DNA of 64,000 nucleotides from Heterobilharzia americana (taxonomy: Eukaryota; Platyhelminthes; Trematoda; Strigeidida; Schistosomatidae): the NCBI GenBank assembly GCA_944470555.2, contig OX104131.1, forward strand, positions 12,454,515-12,518,514, in the 5' to 3' direction. Position numbers and translations under genes: made by a program. How positions within the stretch are numbered: the first letter of the stretch is position 1; each line of letters starts with the position of its first letter. The notes under the pieces were generated by a model that did not search any database, had not been told where the DNA came from, and saw only the letters and a program-made list of their open reading frames with translations. Positions 34,701 to 46,458 of the stretch are shown here, one piece after another.

Positions 34701-35375
34701 GTGTTTCCTTCAGAACTCATTGTTCACATTCATATGAATCCAACGGAGGTAGACTCTACCATACTGCTCCAGTTTCACCATCACGTTATCGAAGCCTGTG
34801 ATAAGCACGATTCTTCAAGCGACAATCTTCGGTTCTTTTCTATCCTTGTCCGACATCAGCGAGTCATTGCGTATGCCGAACTTTTGGATGCTATCATTCG
34901 CCAATCAGGGAAACTTAATGAGAGTCATTCGAAAAGACAGACATAGATGCGTACTTCAAACAGGTCTGGATGAACTGGTTAACTAGAACTAACGAATGTA
35001 TCCAGAAACAAACTTTATGAAAATGCGGTACTACCTTCAGTTGCAGTGCTTGTCAATTGTGATTTAATGAAGCACTACTTCCAAAAATAGCTAAACTTAA
35101 GGCATTGAAAATGGCCGTCAACTGATGTATATGGACGTCTGATTACTTCAGAGCAACTGCAGTATATGTTCTCATCACGCTATTGTCTCTACGCAGAGCT
35201 TCCAAAATCTACCACTACGATTTATCCAGAGTTCTCCACCACACTTGATGGGCAGTGCCACATTAGATCAGTCACTTTAAGGTTCAATGAGAGAACTTAT
35301 ATGGTTGAGTGCATCCGAAAATTAGGTACTTTAGGTTATGCACACAGTTTACAACTTATACATTTTCTTATTTAA
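34701..35375 (+). pseudogene. Unidentified degraded coding sequence
   Basis: Two open stretches in the same frame, 34701-34946 and 35166-35375, are separated by a few stops. The first contains HHHVIEACDKHDSSSDNLRF and RVIAYAELLDAIIRQSGK; the second contains YCLYAELPKSTTTIYPEFST and LRFNERTYMVECIRK. The shared frame and protein-like composition suggest an old coding sequence, probably of a transposable element. I do not recognise the family. Confidence 0.3.
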
Positions 35376-35399
35376 ACATCCGTTTGAGTGAAACCCTTT

Positions 35400-38120
35400 A
35401 ACCGTTGTTCTTCGGTCAGCAGTTCTTTGACGCACAGTCGAATTTTTTGCCAGGCTGTTATCTTTCACTCTCTATTTAACTCCCAAATACGTCGAACTGT
35501 GATGCCTAGAGGTGGCAAACTCCACGAAAGCCTTTACAATTGCAGAAGTTGATACTTTGGCAGCTACCGGAGCTCGGACACGGAAAGAAGTTGCCACATC
35601 ACTTACAACTGACTCTTTAAGACGGATGCCGTATAACTGCGTAATCCCAAGAACCTTGCAAGCAACTTACACCGACCTCAGCTGAATGAATACATACCCC
35701 CTTGCTGTGACCCAACCCTCGTATCTACACAATGATGCCTTGATTTTCTATATCATTAATAGTAACACTTAATCTCTGTTATCACGTTTTACCTTTTTTC
35801 CCATTCTCCACTCACCCCATCTTTCGCATTACCTTTAGAAAGGTGCCTGTTACCTATCTAAAGGTACCTATGAAGCCAGGAACTGAAAAGATTCGTTTTT
35901 CCACTGGTAGATATCCTACTCATCGTTGCTGATCGATAATTGTTATCATGTTGACAACATTGAAAAATGGTTACGTTTTGTTCGATGTGGTTGGGCCCAG
36001 TTTCAAAACAAAAAGTGTTTCCTTCCGCACCATGGCGAGTGCTACTCTTCGCTGGCACTGAAAACGTCAATGAGTATCTAGACTGTATCACCTAGCTGGG
36101 AATCCGGCTTCGACACCAGCCATTTGGTGGAGAAATATGAACACTATGCAGGCTACATAGAACTTTTTGATCAGTTTTCTATCTGTGCTTCCTGGGTTTA
36201 TGATATACGTACTTGCACCTTCCTCGTTGCTTACAGAAGATTGAATCTGGATAAGTGAAGCTGAAATACCACTTAAATGTTATGGTTTATCCATGTCTCA
36301 GTGTTCTAACCAGCAGTAGTCACATTTGTTTGGTCACGTCACCATAAGCTACACAGATGGATGCTTCCTAACAGGCGCATACAGCGAGATAAGATAGCCA
36401 TATGACCTCAGTGAACTGTTTTTGGACTTAGGGGGAGATAGGAAGAGACGAGAGACTGATTATTTGTTATGAAAGCTGATGGGTGTTTCTCAGTTTAACT
36501 TCCGACGTCCAACATCAATGGTGCCAGCATAGTTGTGTGAAGTCTGCATGAAATTCTTCGCCTCTCTGATCTCATCCAGCAACATAGGTATAGCCAACAG
36601 TCAGTAGTTAGCTACGAATGTTTTTGGGCATAGGTGTATTCTTGTAAGTAAACATAATTAGGAAGTCATAATTCCACCAAGTCACACTTTCTTGTCCGGT
36701 ATAGGAGCTAGGGTCTTAGATGATGAAGGACATAAATTTGGTTGTTCGCAACTGCGTTCTCGTCAGGTGTCATAATCACCCGAAGGGGAGTTTAGTTTTA
36801 TGAGAGGGCGACTTCCTTTCTCTAACATGGCATTCGTCAAAGGGTACTTCTGAGTACTATTTTTTGGTCACTAGTTCCTTACGATTTACAGTTCCTGGAA
36901 GTAGTGGCCGGGTCTCTGCATATACTGCAGGGAGGAAAAATCCCAAGAAGCAGCGGATGAGATTTTTGAAGGACCGGGGTGGCCTGTTTTTAACTGCAAG
37001 ATCACGAGTTAGGGATCCACCGAAGCATAAAAAGCAGAATCGGTTAGAAAAACTGAAGAAATTTCCAATGTCAGTAGGCACGCGAACCGACCAAAAGGTA
37101 GAGACATGAAATACTAATCACAATTCAAAGAGCTGAAAGAAATTCCAACAGACTTCATACATGATTCTGCTGAGATAGTGGGCCTATCACTCGTTTGGTC
37201 ACTATGTGTACGTACTGGGCATGCTGGGACCCCTAAACGTGTAAGTTAGGGCCATCACCGACCCCAGGTACTTGTTCCCTAATGGGCTCTAACATTATTG
37301 CACGGGGCACTTGATTGCCATTCCACCAGCTTAAGTTTTGTAGTCAGTAAAATACGTACCATAGCATATGTCACCTTGATATAGCGTCAGTTTTCCCTGT
37401 ACGTCTACAAGTAAACGCGATATATCCAAAAACGTGTGCGAATTTTACGTAGGAAAATCACAAGAGTCATTTTCATGTGTATAAATTAAAGTGTACATAT
37501 AGCTCGAGCTTCTCTAAGAAGATAGGAACTTCTCTCCTCCTAATCCCGTCTTGCGTGGTATGTTAATCCTCGGTTTCTGCTCCTGCTTTCCTTTTCTTCG
37601 TCTCTTTTCGGCTTAAGTTTGAAGAGAAAACCTTGAGCGTAATTTTGATCCAAATGGTCAACCTACTTCCAGAAATTATTGAAGGAATCATTCAACTGAT
37701 CTTCCCCTATTGATTTTCAACCTTCTGAAAAGTTCCACAGCAAACTCGCCCAGTTACCAACCTTCTAGGTGCAACCGTGTGCGAAAACCCAACCACAATA
37801 AATGATCCAAGGCTTCTGGACCGTCATAATGGCAGTGAAAATCTGGACAAACAACTAAGTCTGAGAAATAAACTCACCTAGTGGCTCAAAGTGAGACATG
37901 TTAGCAAACAGACATCTCCAGTACTTCATCTCATTTGACTCCTTAACATAGAAGACAATTAGCAGTCAACTGCCCCCCTTGATAATGCCGTATTCTTCAA
38001 TGTGAATTCGATATGCGAAACTCCACCACCATCGGATAATTGCCCTTCAAATGTTTTTTTCTTTGTACAGGAACGACTTATTCCGATGGTTTATATCCGC
38101 ATTGCCAAGTAAGGTCACGC
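35400..38120. other. Decayed sequence of unknown origin
   Basis: By eye richer in G+C than 1-34 kb, with short open frames in both directions (for example 36857-37109) but no recognised domain. Possibly degraded transposon DNA. Confidence 0.35.
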
Positions 38121-38129
38121 TACGAGTGG

Positions 38130-38600
38130 GAAATGCGAGGACTTATGTATTCACGTGGATTATATGGTCATGCTAACACTTACTGCTACCTGAATCGATG
38201 AAGAGAGTTTTCACCGGCCAACGATACCACAAACATGTGAACTGGTTTCAAACTGAACGTTTGTCTGATGAAACACGGAATTATACCTCAAGGTTAACCA
38301 CCTAGGTCAAATGTAACGCAAAGGTCGAATATTGTACGATTTCGGTATCAATTAGTTATGAAAAAAGAATGGTGAGTGGAGACAACCGAAACTCATAAAC
38401 GATCTGTATGTACTGTGAAGTGACATTTTTCTGTTCTTATTATAGCCTGCAGTCATTTTTGATATCATGATAAGCCCTTATGCGATGCCTTCTATATCAT
38501 TCAGGACAGCTCAACCACTGGAGATTTCTTTACCGTTATTAACTTGATGGTGCCTGTAAACTGGCTCCTCTCATGTTGAACTGTTGATTTGAAAATAAAA
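38130..38600 (+). repeat. Dispersed repeat shared with 48710-49190
   Basis: Shares in order TATTCACGTGGATTATATGG, then after an indel-rich middle CTTCTATATCATTCAGG and CTGTAAACTGGCTCCTCTCATG with the later copy, same orientation. In the later copy the repeat lies upstream of a minus-strand CR1-type ORF1, so it may be LINE untranslated sequence. Confidence 0.5.
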
Positions 38601-38609
38601 TACTTATTT

Positions 38610-41530
38610 ATTTATGGAATGAAGTTGAGGATGCATCGTAAGCTTGCGTCCAATCCAAGTAACCGAAGACTAGTTCCCTGAAGCCGCCGCCAGCATTGAT
38701 CTCAAGGTTATTCATTCACAGATTACTCATCCTCCACGGCCCTTCAGTCCGAAGAACTTCGCTGCTTCTTCGCCCGTCTGTAGGAAATACAGTAAATACC
38801 GGACTGATTAGCGACCAGTAAGTTTCTTTAATTCCCTAAGTCCACTTGTAACAGATCACCGTCAGTTGAGCCTCTACTCAAAGAACAGAACTCTTTATCG
38901 CACGGGGTTCCGTAAATGCTTCACATAACTCTACAAATACGAAGCAGGGGCTATGAGAGAGAATACTGTTGTGAGAACGATGTGATTCCCTTTTTTGACG
39001 TCAGAGACCCAAAGTAGGATGGCATCGGGCTATCTCCATTGATGACTTCCATTTACTCTTCTTACAGGTTGTTTCCTGGAAGCATTCTCAGGGAACGAAA
39101 GCCTTCATGGGATATTCTTGAGTTGCAGCTAATTAAAAACTCATCAGGTGCTGGTGGTGAGGGTGGTAGGCACGGGGCAAGACGAACAGACATCATCGCT
39201 GAGACTAATGATGAATGCAGTGTTCAGAGGAGGCAAGTCACCATGGTTTATGAGATTACTCGCCTCACGAAAAGCCGAGATTGTGCGGTGCGCCTCCTAT
39301 TTAAGGAAGGCTTCATGGTAAAAAAATCGGATGATATCCGGAGGATTACTTTTCCATCTCCCTTGTGCTTAAGAAAACACAATTAGTTCATTGGCGGCAC
39401 TTCTGACAAGAGAATAGGTTTCAATGTTCCATTGGTTTGTATATAAGAAATTGACAGCGTTGGCCCACCTTAAACCCAGGTCAAGATCCCTCATGATCAA
39501 GTGCGCAAAGTTGTGGACTAAGCTCCCACTTCCTATCCGTACTTGCATATCTCCCAATTTCGACACACCTAATGAGTCCCCATGGTCCAGTGATATCTGT
39601 CGGTTGCTAGAGACTCACGTCATATCCACGAATACAAAGTATTATGGAGCAATGGGCACGCAACCAGGATCACGCTATTACATCCAATGATGATGCCGTA
39701 GGTTAGAACGAAGACAGTTGCTATGTACAATAACTTTCATTGGTTTTATTTGCCGGTATTCCTCCTCCTACTTATTTTCCTCTATCATTTACATGCGTGC
39801 CAAGCTGTTTGTCCCACTGACAAATTCTCTACGCCTGGTCACCGCGTACCACTTCTGTGGTCTTCTGGTTTTCACTAACTCACAGCTTCGTTAACTCTGA
39901 TTCAGTTCCTCTGATGACAGACCGATTGCTATGTATTGAACATTGGTGTGTAGTATCGACGCTACCTGCTCACATAATCGGGAGAATTCTACGTATGCGA
40001 GAATACGGTATCTTTTATAGCCGAATTCCCCAGGCTGAAGCAGTTCAGAAAATTTGTGAGCGGGTAGAGTGCGTAAATATGCACACCTAATTTGTCATAC
40101 GTGAGCAATTTTTGTTTAATTCCCTACTATTCTCTGAGTGTTTGTGGTAATAATGTTTCTGACGCCGGTTACTGATACTGACCTCGATGCCTCCTTAGTT
40201 AACTCTGCTGAATCACTCTTAGTTCCTTCCACCATTTTCTTTTTGTAAGCAGCTTGCTTTCCTTTTGCCATCCAGTGGTACAAGTTATTTTTGAGGGATA
40301 AATCGGACCAGACCGTGACATTAATGGAAGTGCTGACTGCGGCGTGATACACGCCAAGAAATGACAGAGCCAACAACGTTTTCGCGGTTTTAGTGGGCTG
40401 GGAGTTGGCTGGATACATTTTTTAAGCCACCAGTCTCATTCACAGCAGCATAGAAATGTTTAAAACATCAAACTAAAATGGTTGGAAGATGGTGATAACT
40501 GGCAAGCAGGCATGACAGCTGGAAGATGCGCTCAAATTACCCCTCTGCGTGACAGTACCCGCGTGCACCCTGCAGTTTTTGTGCTTATGACGGTTTCTGA
40601 ATGCCAAACAACGCAAAACTGACGGTAAAATAATAGAAAATAAAAATGGGCTGCGGTGAGGGCATAAATTTGCCCCGTCTGCTACCTCATCCCGCTATGC
40701 ATCACTGTGTTGTCTGTACAGTCCTGATGTGACAACACTCAAGCGACAACACCACAGTCATCCTCAATGACTACATAAGGCGGGTTTATCACGAAGGCGG
40801 AAACCATAAGTTCCATGTAAGTGCCTGCCATTCCACTTTACTTCTGCAGGTTGGTTCTCTGCACATGAGCGTACGCCTAATCCCAAATCTCCCTTCCCTC
40901 TATTCCATCGCGATACCCCAATCTTCAGCTCTATTTTCCAAAATTCCACGCGTAACTTCGTCTCCTTCCTCATAAGCTGACCTCCATACATCTGATTTAG
41001 GATACTACGTCAGACACACAAACGACTAACGTACTCCAGAGTACTATTTGGTGCTTCCACTCTGAGTTTGGCCCGATACCAGCTTTTGTTACTTTTTTCA
41101 GGTTGAACTGGCTAGTTCCTCATTCACATGGGATTATGGAATCCCAATTATGGGTGTATTTCACGCCTTAGAATGTCATAGATACAGCACGAAATTCAAG
41201 GTCAAGAATGCACCACCCACCACTCCTTCTAGCATACTTGATGGCTGAAGTAATGGCCACGTAACATCTAATTTGAAACTGAATTCGCCTTGCTTTACGT
41301 AACACTCATGTCAGTATTTAGCTATTTTATTCTTTGTTGTCCACAAAAAATTAACTTTCTTTAAGCCCACCCCTTTTGTTCATTGGATGGCAATGTTTAA
41401 CGTAGTGCGCGTTATTGTACCTGACAATGAATTCATATCATCTAAGTGACCCGCATTGTATGAGTTTATTATTATCGATATAATTTTGATGGCGTTCTAT
41501 GAACTCAGTGGTCTGATCGTGGAGCCCTCA
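38610..41530. other. Decayed sequence of unknown origin
   Basis: Several short frames. The one at 39424-39690 contains SLMIKCAKLWTKLPLPIRTC, which loosely resembles the end of LINE ORF2 proteins (A-LWN-LP--IR). This is too weak to assign. Confidence 0.3.
40116..40418 (-). CDS. Hypothetical 100-codon frame with N-terminal hydrophobic stretch
   Basis: The minus-strand frame begins MYPANSQPTKTAKTLLALSF and continues LGVYHAAVSTSINVTV, a stretch that could be a signal or anchor segment. A Lys-rich part (KGKQAAYKKKM) follows. No family recognised, no splice context evident, and the surrounding DNA is decayed. It may be chance or a pseudogene. Confidence 0.15.
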   Translation of the reverse strand: MYPANSQPTKTAKTLLALSFLGVYHAAVSTSINVTVWSDLSLKNNLYHWMAKGKQAAYKKKMVEGTKSDSAELTKEASRSVSVTGVRNIITTNTQRIVGN

Positions 41531-41534
41531 TCAT

Positions 41535-41660
41535 CATTCTAGTAAACATCATCACGATGATGTTGTCTAGAATGATAATGAAACCTCGTGAAGGACACTG
41601 CCTTCCTCGATGAGCATCGTGTTGTCTCTGCTCCCTTGGAGTTTCACGTGTATGATGTGA
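41535..41660 (+). repeat. PLE terminal sequence with hairpin
   Basis: ATTCTAGTAAACATCATC and GATGATGTTGTCTAGAAT (about 41540-41575) form a near-perfect hairpin. They are followed by GATAATGAAACCTCGTGAAGG, which matches the PLE terminal sequence at 17680 (GATGATGTTGTTGTCTAGAG ... GAAAGCTCCACG). No PLE coding sequence is attached. Confidence 0.5.
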
Positions 41661-41839
41661 ATAATGACTGCTGGTGAAAAGTTGATCCTTGAAATGCTAA
41701 AAGTGGGGTCCATGGGGTTTAACTCTGGTGAGGTCGGGAATGAAGGTTTCGTTCAGACTGAGGGAAAAAATAGAAGCAGGATGTCACACACATCAAATCC
41801 AGTTGCCACAGTTCGCAGTAGCGCACAAGAAAAGGAGGA

Positions 41840-41960
41840 TAGAAAAAAGTGGTATCAGAGCAAATAAAGCAGTATGAGAGGACAAACAGTCCGAGGATAA
41901 AGGTTAGTGCGAATATTCAAGCTTAAGAAGAAGCTAAGGAGTGAGCACATATGCGTCACT
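41840..41960 (+). repeat. Dispersed repeat shared with 30600-30720
   Basis: GACAAACAGTCCGAGGATAA, AGGTTAGTGCGAATATTCAAGC and AAGGAGTGAGC match the copy in the MTSS-like intron. Family unknown. Confidence 0.5.
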
Positions 41961-41969
41961 GAGACGGAG

Positions 41970-44900
41970 TTTCAGCCGTGCCATCGGTAGTCTCCAACCA
42001 CCGACCGTCTTCGTCTCAGAAAACCCAACCTGGTAGCCTTCATTGCCCCACACGAAGAGGACCAGATGTAAGACACCTCATGGACTGCACCCCTAGGAAG
42101 TAACCATACAGCGATATAATTGCATAGCATCATTGGGGTGGTGTCTTTGTTGCAACATAAAGAGCATAGGTCTCAGCCCAACCGGTATATCAAGGAGGTA
42201 GGCTCGCTTTACCTACCTTTCTGGATTCACAAGTTAGCATGACTTGGAGAAGTGTGTTAGTTAACACTATTCTTCACTCATTGAAGGAGAAAGAAATGAA
42301 GACATCTCGGTCAATGGCTAGGAATGGCGGACCAAAATGTACACACGAGAGGAGAATGTCTTTCCAGAACACGACCCCCAGAGTACTGTTGTCCTGGATA
42401 TGCCTGCGGGCCTTTTATGCTACTCCATCAAGTTTGATTGTGTCCGAGAAGCCAGCTCATCGATGTGCAGCACAAGCTCATTTTCAGCCAAGTCCAGACA
42501 TACTGCAGCCACTCCTAATAATCTAATGGCGAGACTTAGTTCGCGGAAATGGTAAAAAGCTGCAATTGTTCCGTTCAGCAGTTCATCGTTGTAGCTCAAA
42601 AGGAAACGAATGCGGCTCGGCGGAGCAGTTACATGGCTGAAGACGGGCAGTTTTGTGGTACAAATTAAAATGTATAGGGTATTCTCTATTACGGCCAATG
42701 AATCTATCTCCTGCGCGAAGTAAATATGCTTCACGGCGAGAGAAGTCATAATTCAGCTCATACGCTCACTAAGCCTCGGTGGTTAGCACTGTGGTAGGTT
42801 GAATTACGAGCGGAAAGGGCTTCTTACTCGTGGTTATATACATGGCAAGCACATGCGCTGGGAAATGTGTTCGGGTCAGCCACGTCACACTCTGAGACTC
42901 GTTTTGTATCTTGGGGCAGTAAAGATTGGATGGAGTCTGTTTGCTCCTAGGCAGTGACCAGACGCCATCGAACCAATGTTTAAAAATAGGAACTTGACGG
43001 GGGTCACAAAAAACGGACAGTCTTAAAGACAGGTTAGGTGACGTCCTTTATTCGGTGTGGGGAATGAAGATATAAGACTGTGGATGAGCTTGTGGTGATG
43101 TTATGAATCCACTACAAAATGTTACTGTTGAACTCAAAGTGTTGTCTACCTTGTAGTTGGTTCGCCTACCATTGTAGGAGGACACTAGGTGGGCACAGTG
43201 ACAAGTAGCCACGGTGCTTGAGGACCAAGATGAAAATGGTCATTTGGTTGCCGGGAATTTGTTGACCGTAGGCTTGAAGTGTCAGGAGTTTGACAGGCTA
43301 CTAAGGAGGTTTGAATGATTAATGGATCGTGACCGATTGCCGGCTCACTATGTGTTTTTAGACCGGTGTATTTATTTCATATTCCGTGTGTTTTGGCTGT
43401 GACAGTGTGGGGGCCCAGACTTTCGGAAGAATAGTAATCGTGCTTTTGATTCTCGGATGGACTGGTATGTCTGATATCAGTACTGAAAGATTTTGTATGG
43501 ATATGGATATGAGATTTAAATTTGTTTGAATTTAAGTAATAGGTAGTGCGGTAGGAAGTGATTGCAAAGGTATGTAGTCATCTGGATTTTTAAGCTTATC
43601 AGGCTAACAGAACCACTCTTCTGATCCAGCGCAGATTGTGATGTGCTGTGTGTTAGTAGGAAGGTCGGCAGATCAAAAAAGTGGAGTCGAGGTCAATTTC
43701 CGGCCTTCTGTCCATTGTGAACTGATCCAATGAACTGTGACTAGCCTTTGCTGGTTTGAAGTTCCCGATACGGTTACAGTAAAGCCTTTAGGTTTAGTCT
43801 TGTTATGAAAATGAGATTATGGGGCTGTTATCTTATATTTAGGAACCCAGGGAGGCTTTCGAGATTGGTAAACCAGCATTTAGGTCCGAGTTTTGTTGCC
43901 AGAGCCACTCACCATGTGATAGCATGCCCTTGAGAAGCACCCGTCTGGTTGAGGGTATCTCAGCACTGACCAATAAATTAAATTTAGTGACAAGAACTCT
44001 GAACTTCCCATTGAAGGTTTCTCAAGCCAACCGTAGGTAGATTATTACCCTAACGAACTGGACAGTTCTCGGGATACAACAGACAAAGACCTTTTTACTT
44101 GCGTCATTTGGACACACCGTAACATACTATGTGTGCAGATGTTAGTGATGAGCATGAACTTTTGTAACTATCACCATAATATTTCGGTAACAGCTTCAAA
44201 ACGTCATCGTGTAACCTGCTAATAACTGAAGAATGTTCTACAGATTTTAGCAAGGTATTTGCTTTAGTTTTCATCAATAGGCGAAGTAGGTGGGTTGACC
44301 TGTTTTAGCTCTCACAGACTTCTCAATACAGAAGTAGCTTCAACTTGAATGCACTGAATGAATAACCGTGGACTAACTGCCTAAATGCGGCACTATAGTT
44401 AAGATTTTAAAAACAGTAGTGTTTACTTCATATGAATTAGTGTACATGAGTACATGACATTTTTAAGGGCCTCATTTTCTTCACAATTTAGAGTCGAAAA
44501 CACAAAAATACTCATCCTCTTGATTGGATCTGTGCTTGATCGTTGGGTAGCTAGAAATTATTTAGTGGACAGAAGGTATTTATAACTATTATTTCGTATG
44601 GCTTTTTTCTCATATCCTAGCCTAAGCCGCTTTACAACTACCCAGAGATGTTGCCTTTGGTGCCATTAGGATTCACAGAAGTAATTCCATGGACTCCAGC
44701 AGGGTCAGCTATCTTTAAAACACCTCTCTGTGCTCACCTCCTGAGCATCCCCAACCAATATTCGACACGTCCGGCCAATGACTCTTCGGTGAGTACCACT
44801 CACTATGCCTGAGTGAAAAGCCAACTACTTCGTTTTGCGCTATCAGACACTAGCATGAATGCGTCACTAACTTGTACGCCTCCCTCTTATTGCGTCTATT

Positions 44901-46150
44901 TGTGTCGTTTCTGGAGAAAAGGGTGTACCTCCCAAAACGGTGATCACAAGTGCTTTCACACCGCAATCAGCGGATCACTTCTTAAAACGCTTATGGCCAT
45001 TTTACTTTCCTTCGAAAGGCGTAATCTTGACTCTAAGCAGCAACGATTTTGCTGGGTCACAGCTGTGAGATTCACGATATCTGGGGCAAGTAAGATAAGT
45101 GATTTCTTCTTCATTATAGACCTTTGTTCTGCCCCCAAGGTCATGGGAACTTCATCCATTAACACCTGCCTATTCTTATTGACGTGCGGAATCTTAAGCA
45201 TGATTTGGAACATGCCTTTTGAAAACCCACCGCGGGGACTTGCATCTAGTGACTTAAGGTGGCAGTCGAGTTCCATACCGAAAAGATTATTGTGACTTTA
45301 CTCTTGTCCCCAGTCGATGTGAATGAAGTTAGGTTCACTGTCTCTGAGCATGTTGGTGAATAACTCTTCCTGCTGAAAAATCTCATGGCTGCTGTAATGA
45401 ACTGGCCTATCGCGAAACCGTATGCCGATTTGAAGTTATCACTTAATTTTTCCGGGACGCATGGATGCATGTTATATTTATTGAGCAGTTAAGTCTCCTC
45501 TAGCGTCCCCTAATAGGCTTTAGGACAAAATAACCTACGAAAAGTTTCTGGATAAAAGAAGTATTTTCAACGCTTCCACCTGACTTATTCCAGCTTGATG
45601 TATTTATAGACTGTTTTGAAAACCTGCAGGCCCCAGTTCTTGGGTCCAAACTCAAAAACAGCCTAGAGAGACTTCATCTGAAATGAACTTTGACGTTAAC
45701 AAACTCAAATTAGGGTAGCATCATCACTACTACGAATTTCATAGTTTCGATCGAAGTTTCTCAACTAACTACAGAGACCGGTGCACATCATCCGTGGTTC
45801 ATTCCGGTATTCAGATCCACTTGATGAGTTACCACCGTGCCTTTTGAACAATCTGTTCACATGGACTTCTCGGGCTACCTCTTTTATAGTTCACAGAGAG
45901 GTGCAAGTAGGTCAATGGGAATACAGAAATATGGGTCAACCAAACGGCTAATTACCAGTGAAGACACCTGCATTGTGTTGTGGTTGTTTCGAAAAGGCAC
46001 TGATATAAAGAAGGAAATACATTTGATTCAACGAAGCAATGTACTTACATGAGTAAATGAGTGGATGTTTTATTCTCATATTAGTAACCAAACATGGGAG
46101 AATCCAGTTTACAAGTATCATCACATTGATATATGTCAAAACATCCACGA
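41970..46150. other. Decayed sequence of unknown origin
   Basis: No recognised domain. Minus-strand frames at 42420-42749 and 44956-45276 (106 codons, MELDCHLKSLDASPRGGFSK...) and a plus-strand frame at 44813-45295 overlap each other and have no family match. The 44.9-45.5 kb part may be old coding DNA. Confidence 0.3.
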
Positions 46151-46154
46151 GATG

Positions 46155-46340
46155 TTAAGAGTCCAGAATGGTACAGAGGGCACGCCGTTTAACTTTATTG
46201 AAAACTAAAGATTGAGAGAGCTTTTCGAACGATTTACAGAGTCGCAAGAGGATCCGGTCACGCTGTTGAACCCCTTGCCACAGGAAATACCCACAGTGGA
46301 GTCTTCCAAGCGATCGCCACGTATGCATATCAGTAGGCAC
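46155..46340 (-). pseudogene. Possible LINE ORF2 C-terminal remnant
   Basis: The short minus-strand frame contains FLWQGVQQRDRILLRLCKSF and VFNKVKRRAL. This loosely follows the 'VQRRATR ... Y-RLRRL---SL--RR-RGDL' pattern near the end of CR1/Jockey-type reverse transcriptases. The match is weak. Confidence 0.25.
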
Positions 46341-46458
46341 GGCTTACCCCTGATCTCTAATCTCATCAACTAATCACATAATCCGCACATCACCACTAAC
46401 CATTCATTCAGTCTTCTTTTTCTACTGACACTTACTACAGATACATATAGATAACCTC

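Noticed and set aside
44813..45295. 160-codon plus-strand open frame
   Set aside because: It overlaps two minus-strand frames of similar length, has no recognised domain and lies in decayed DNA. I could not decide which strand, if any, was coding.
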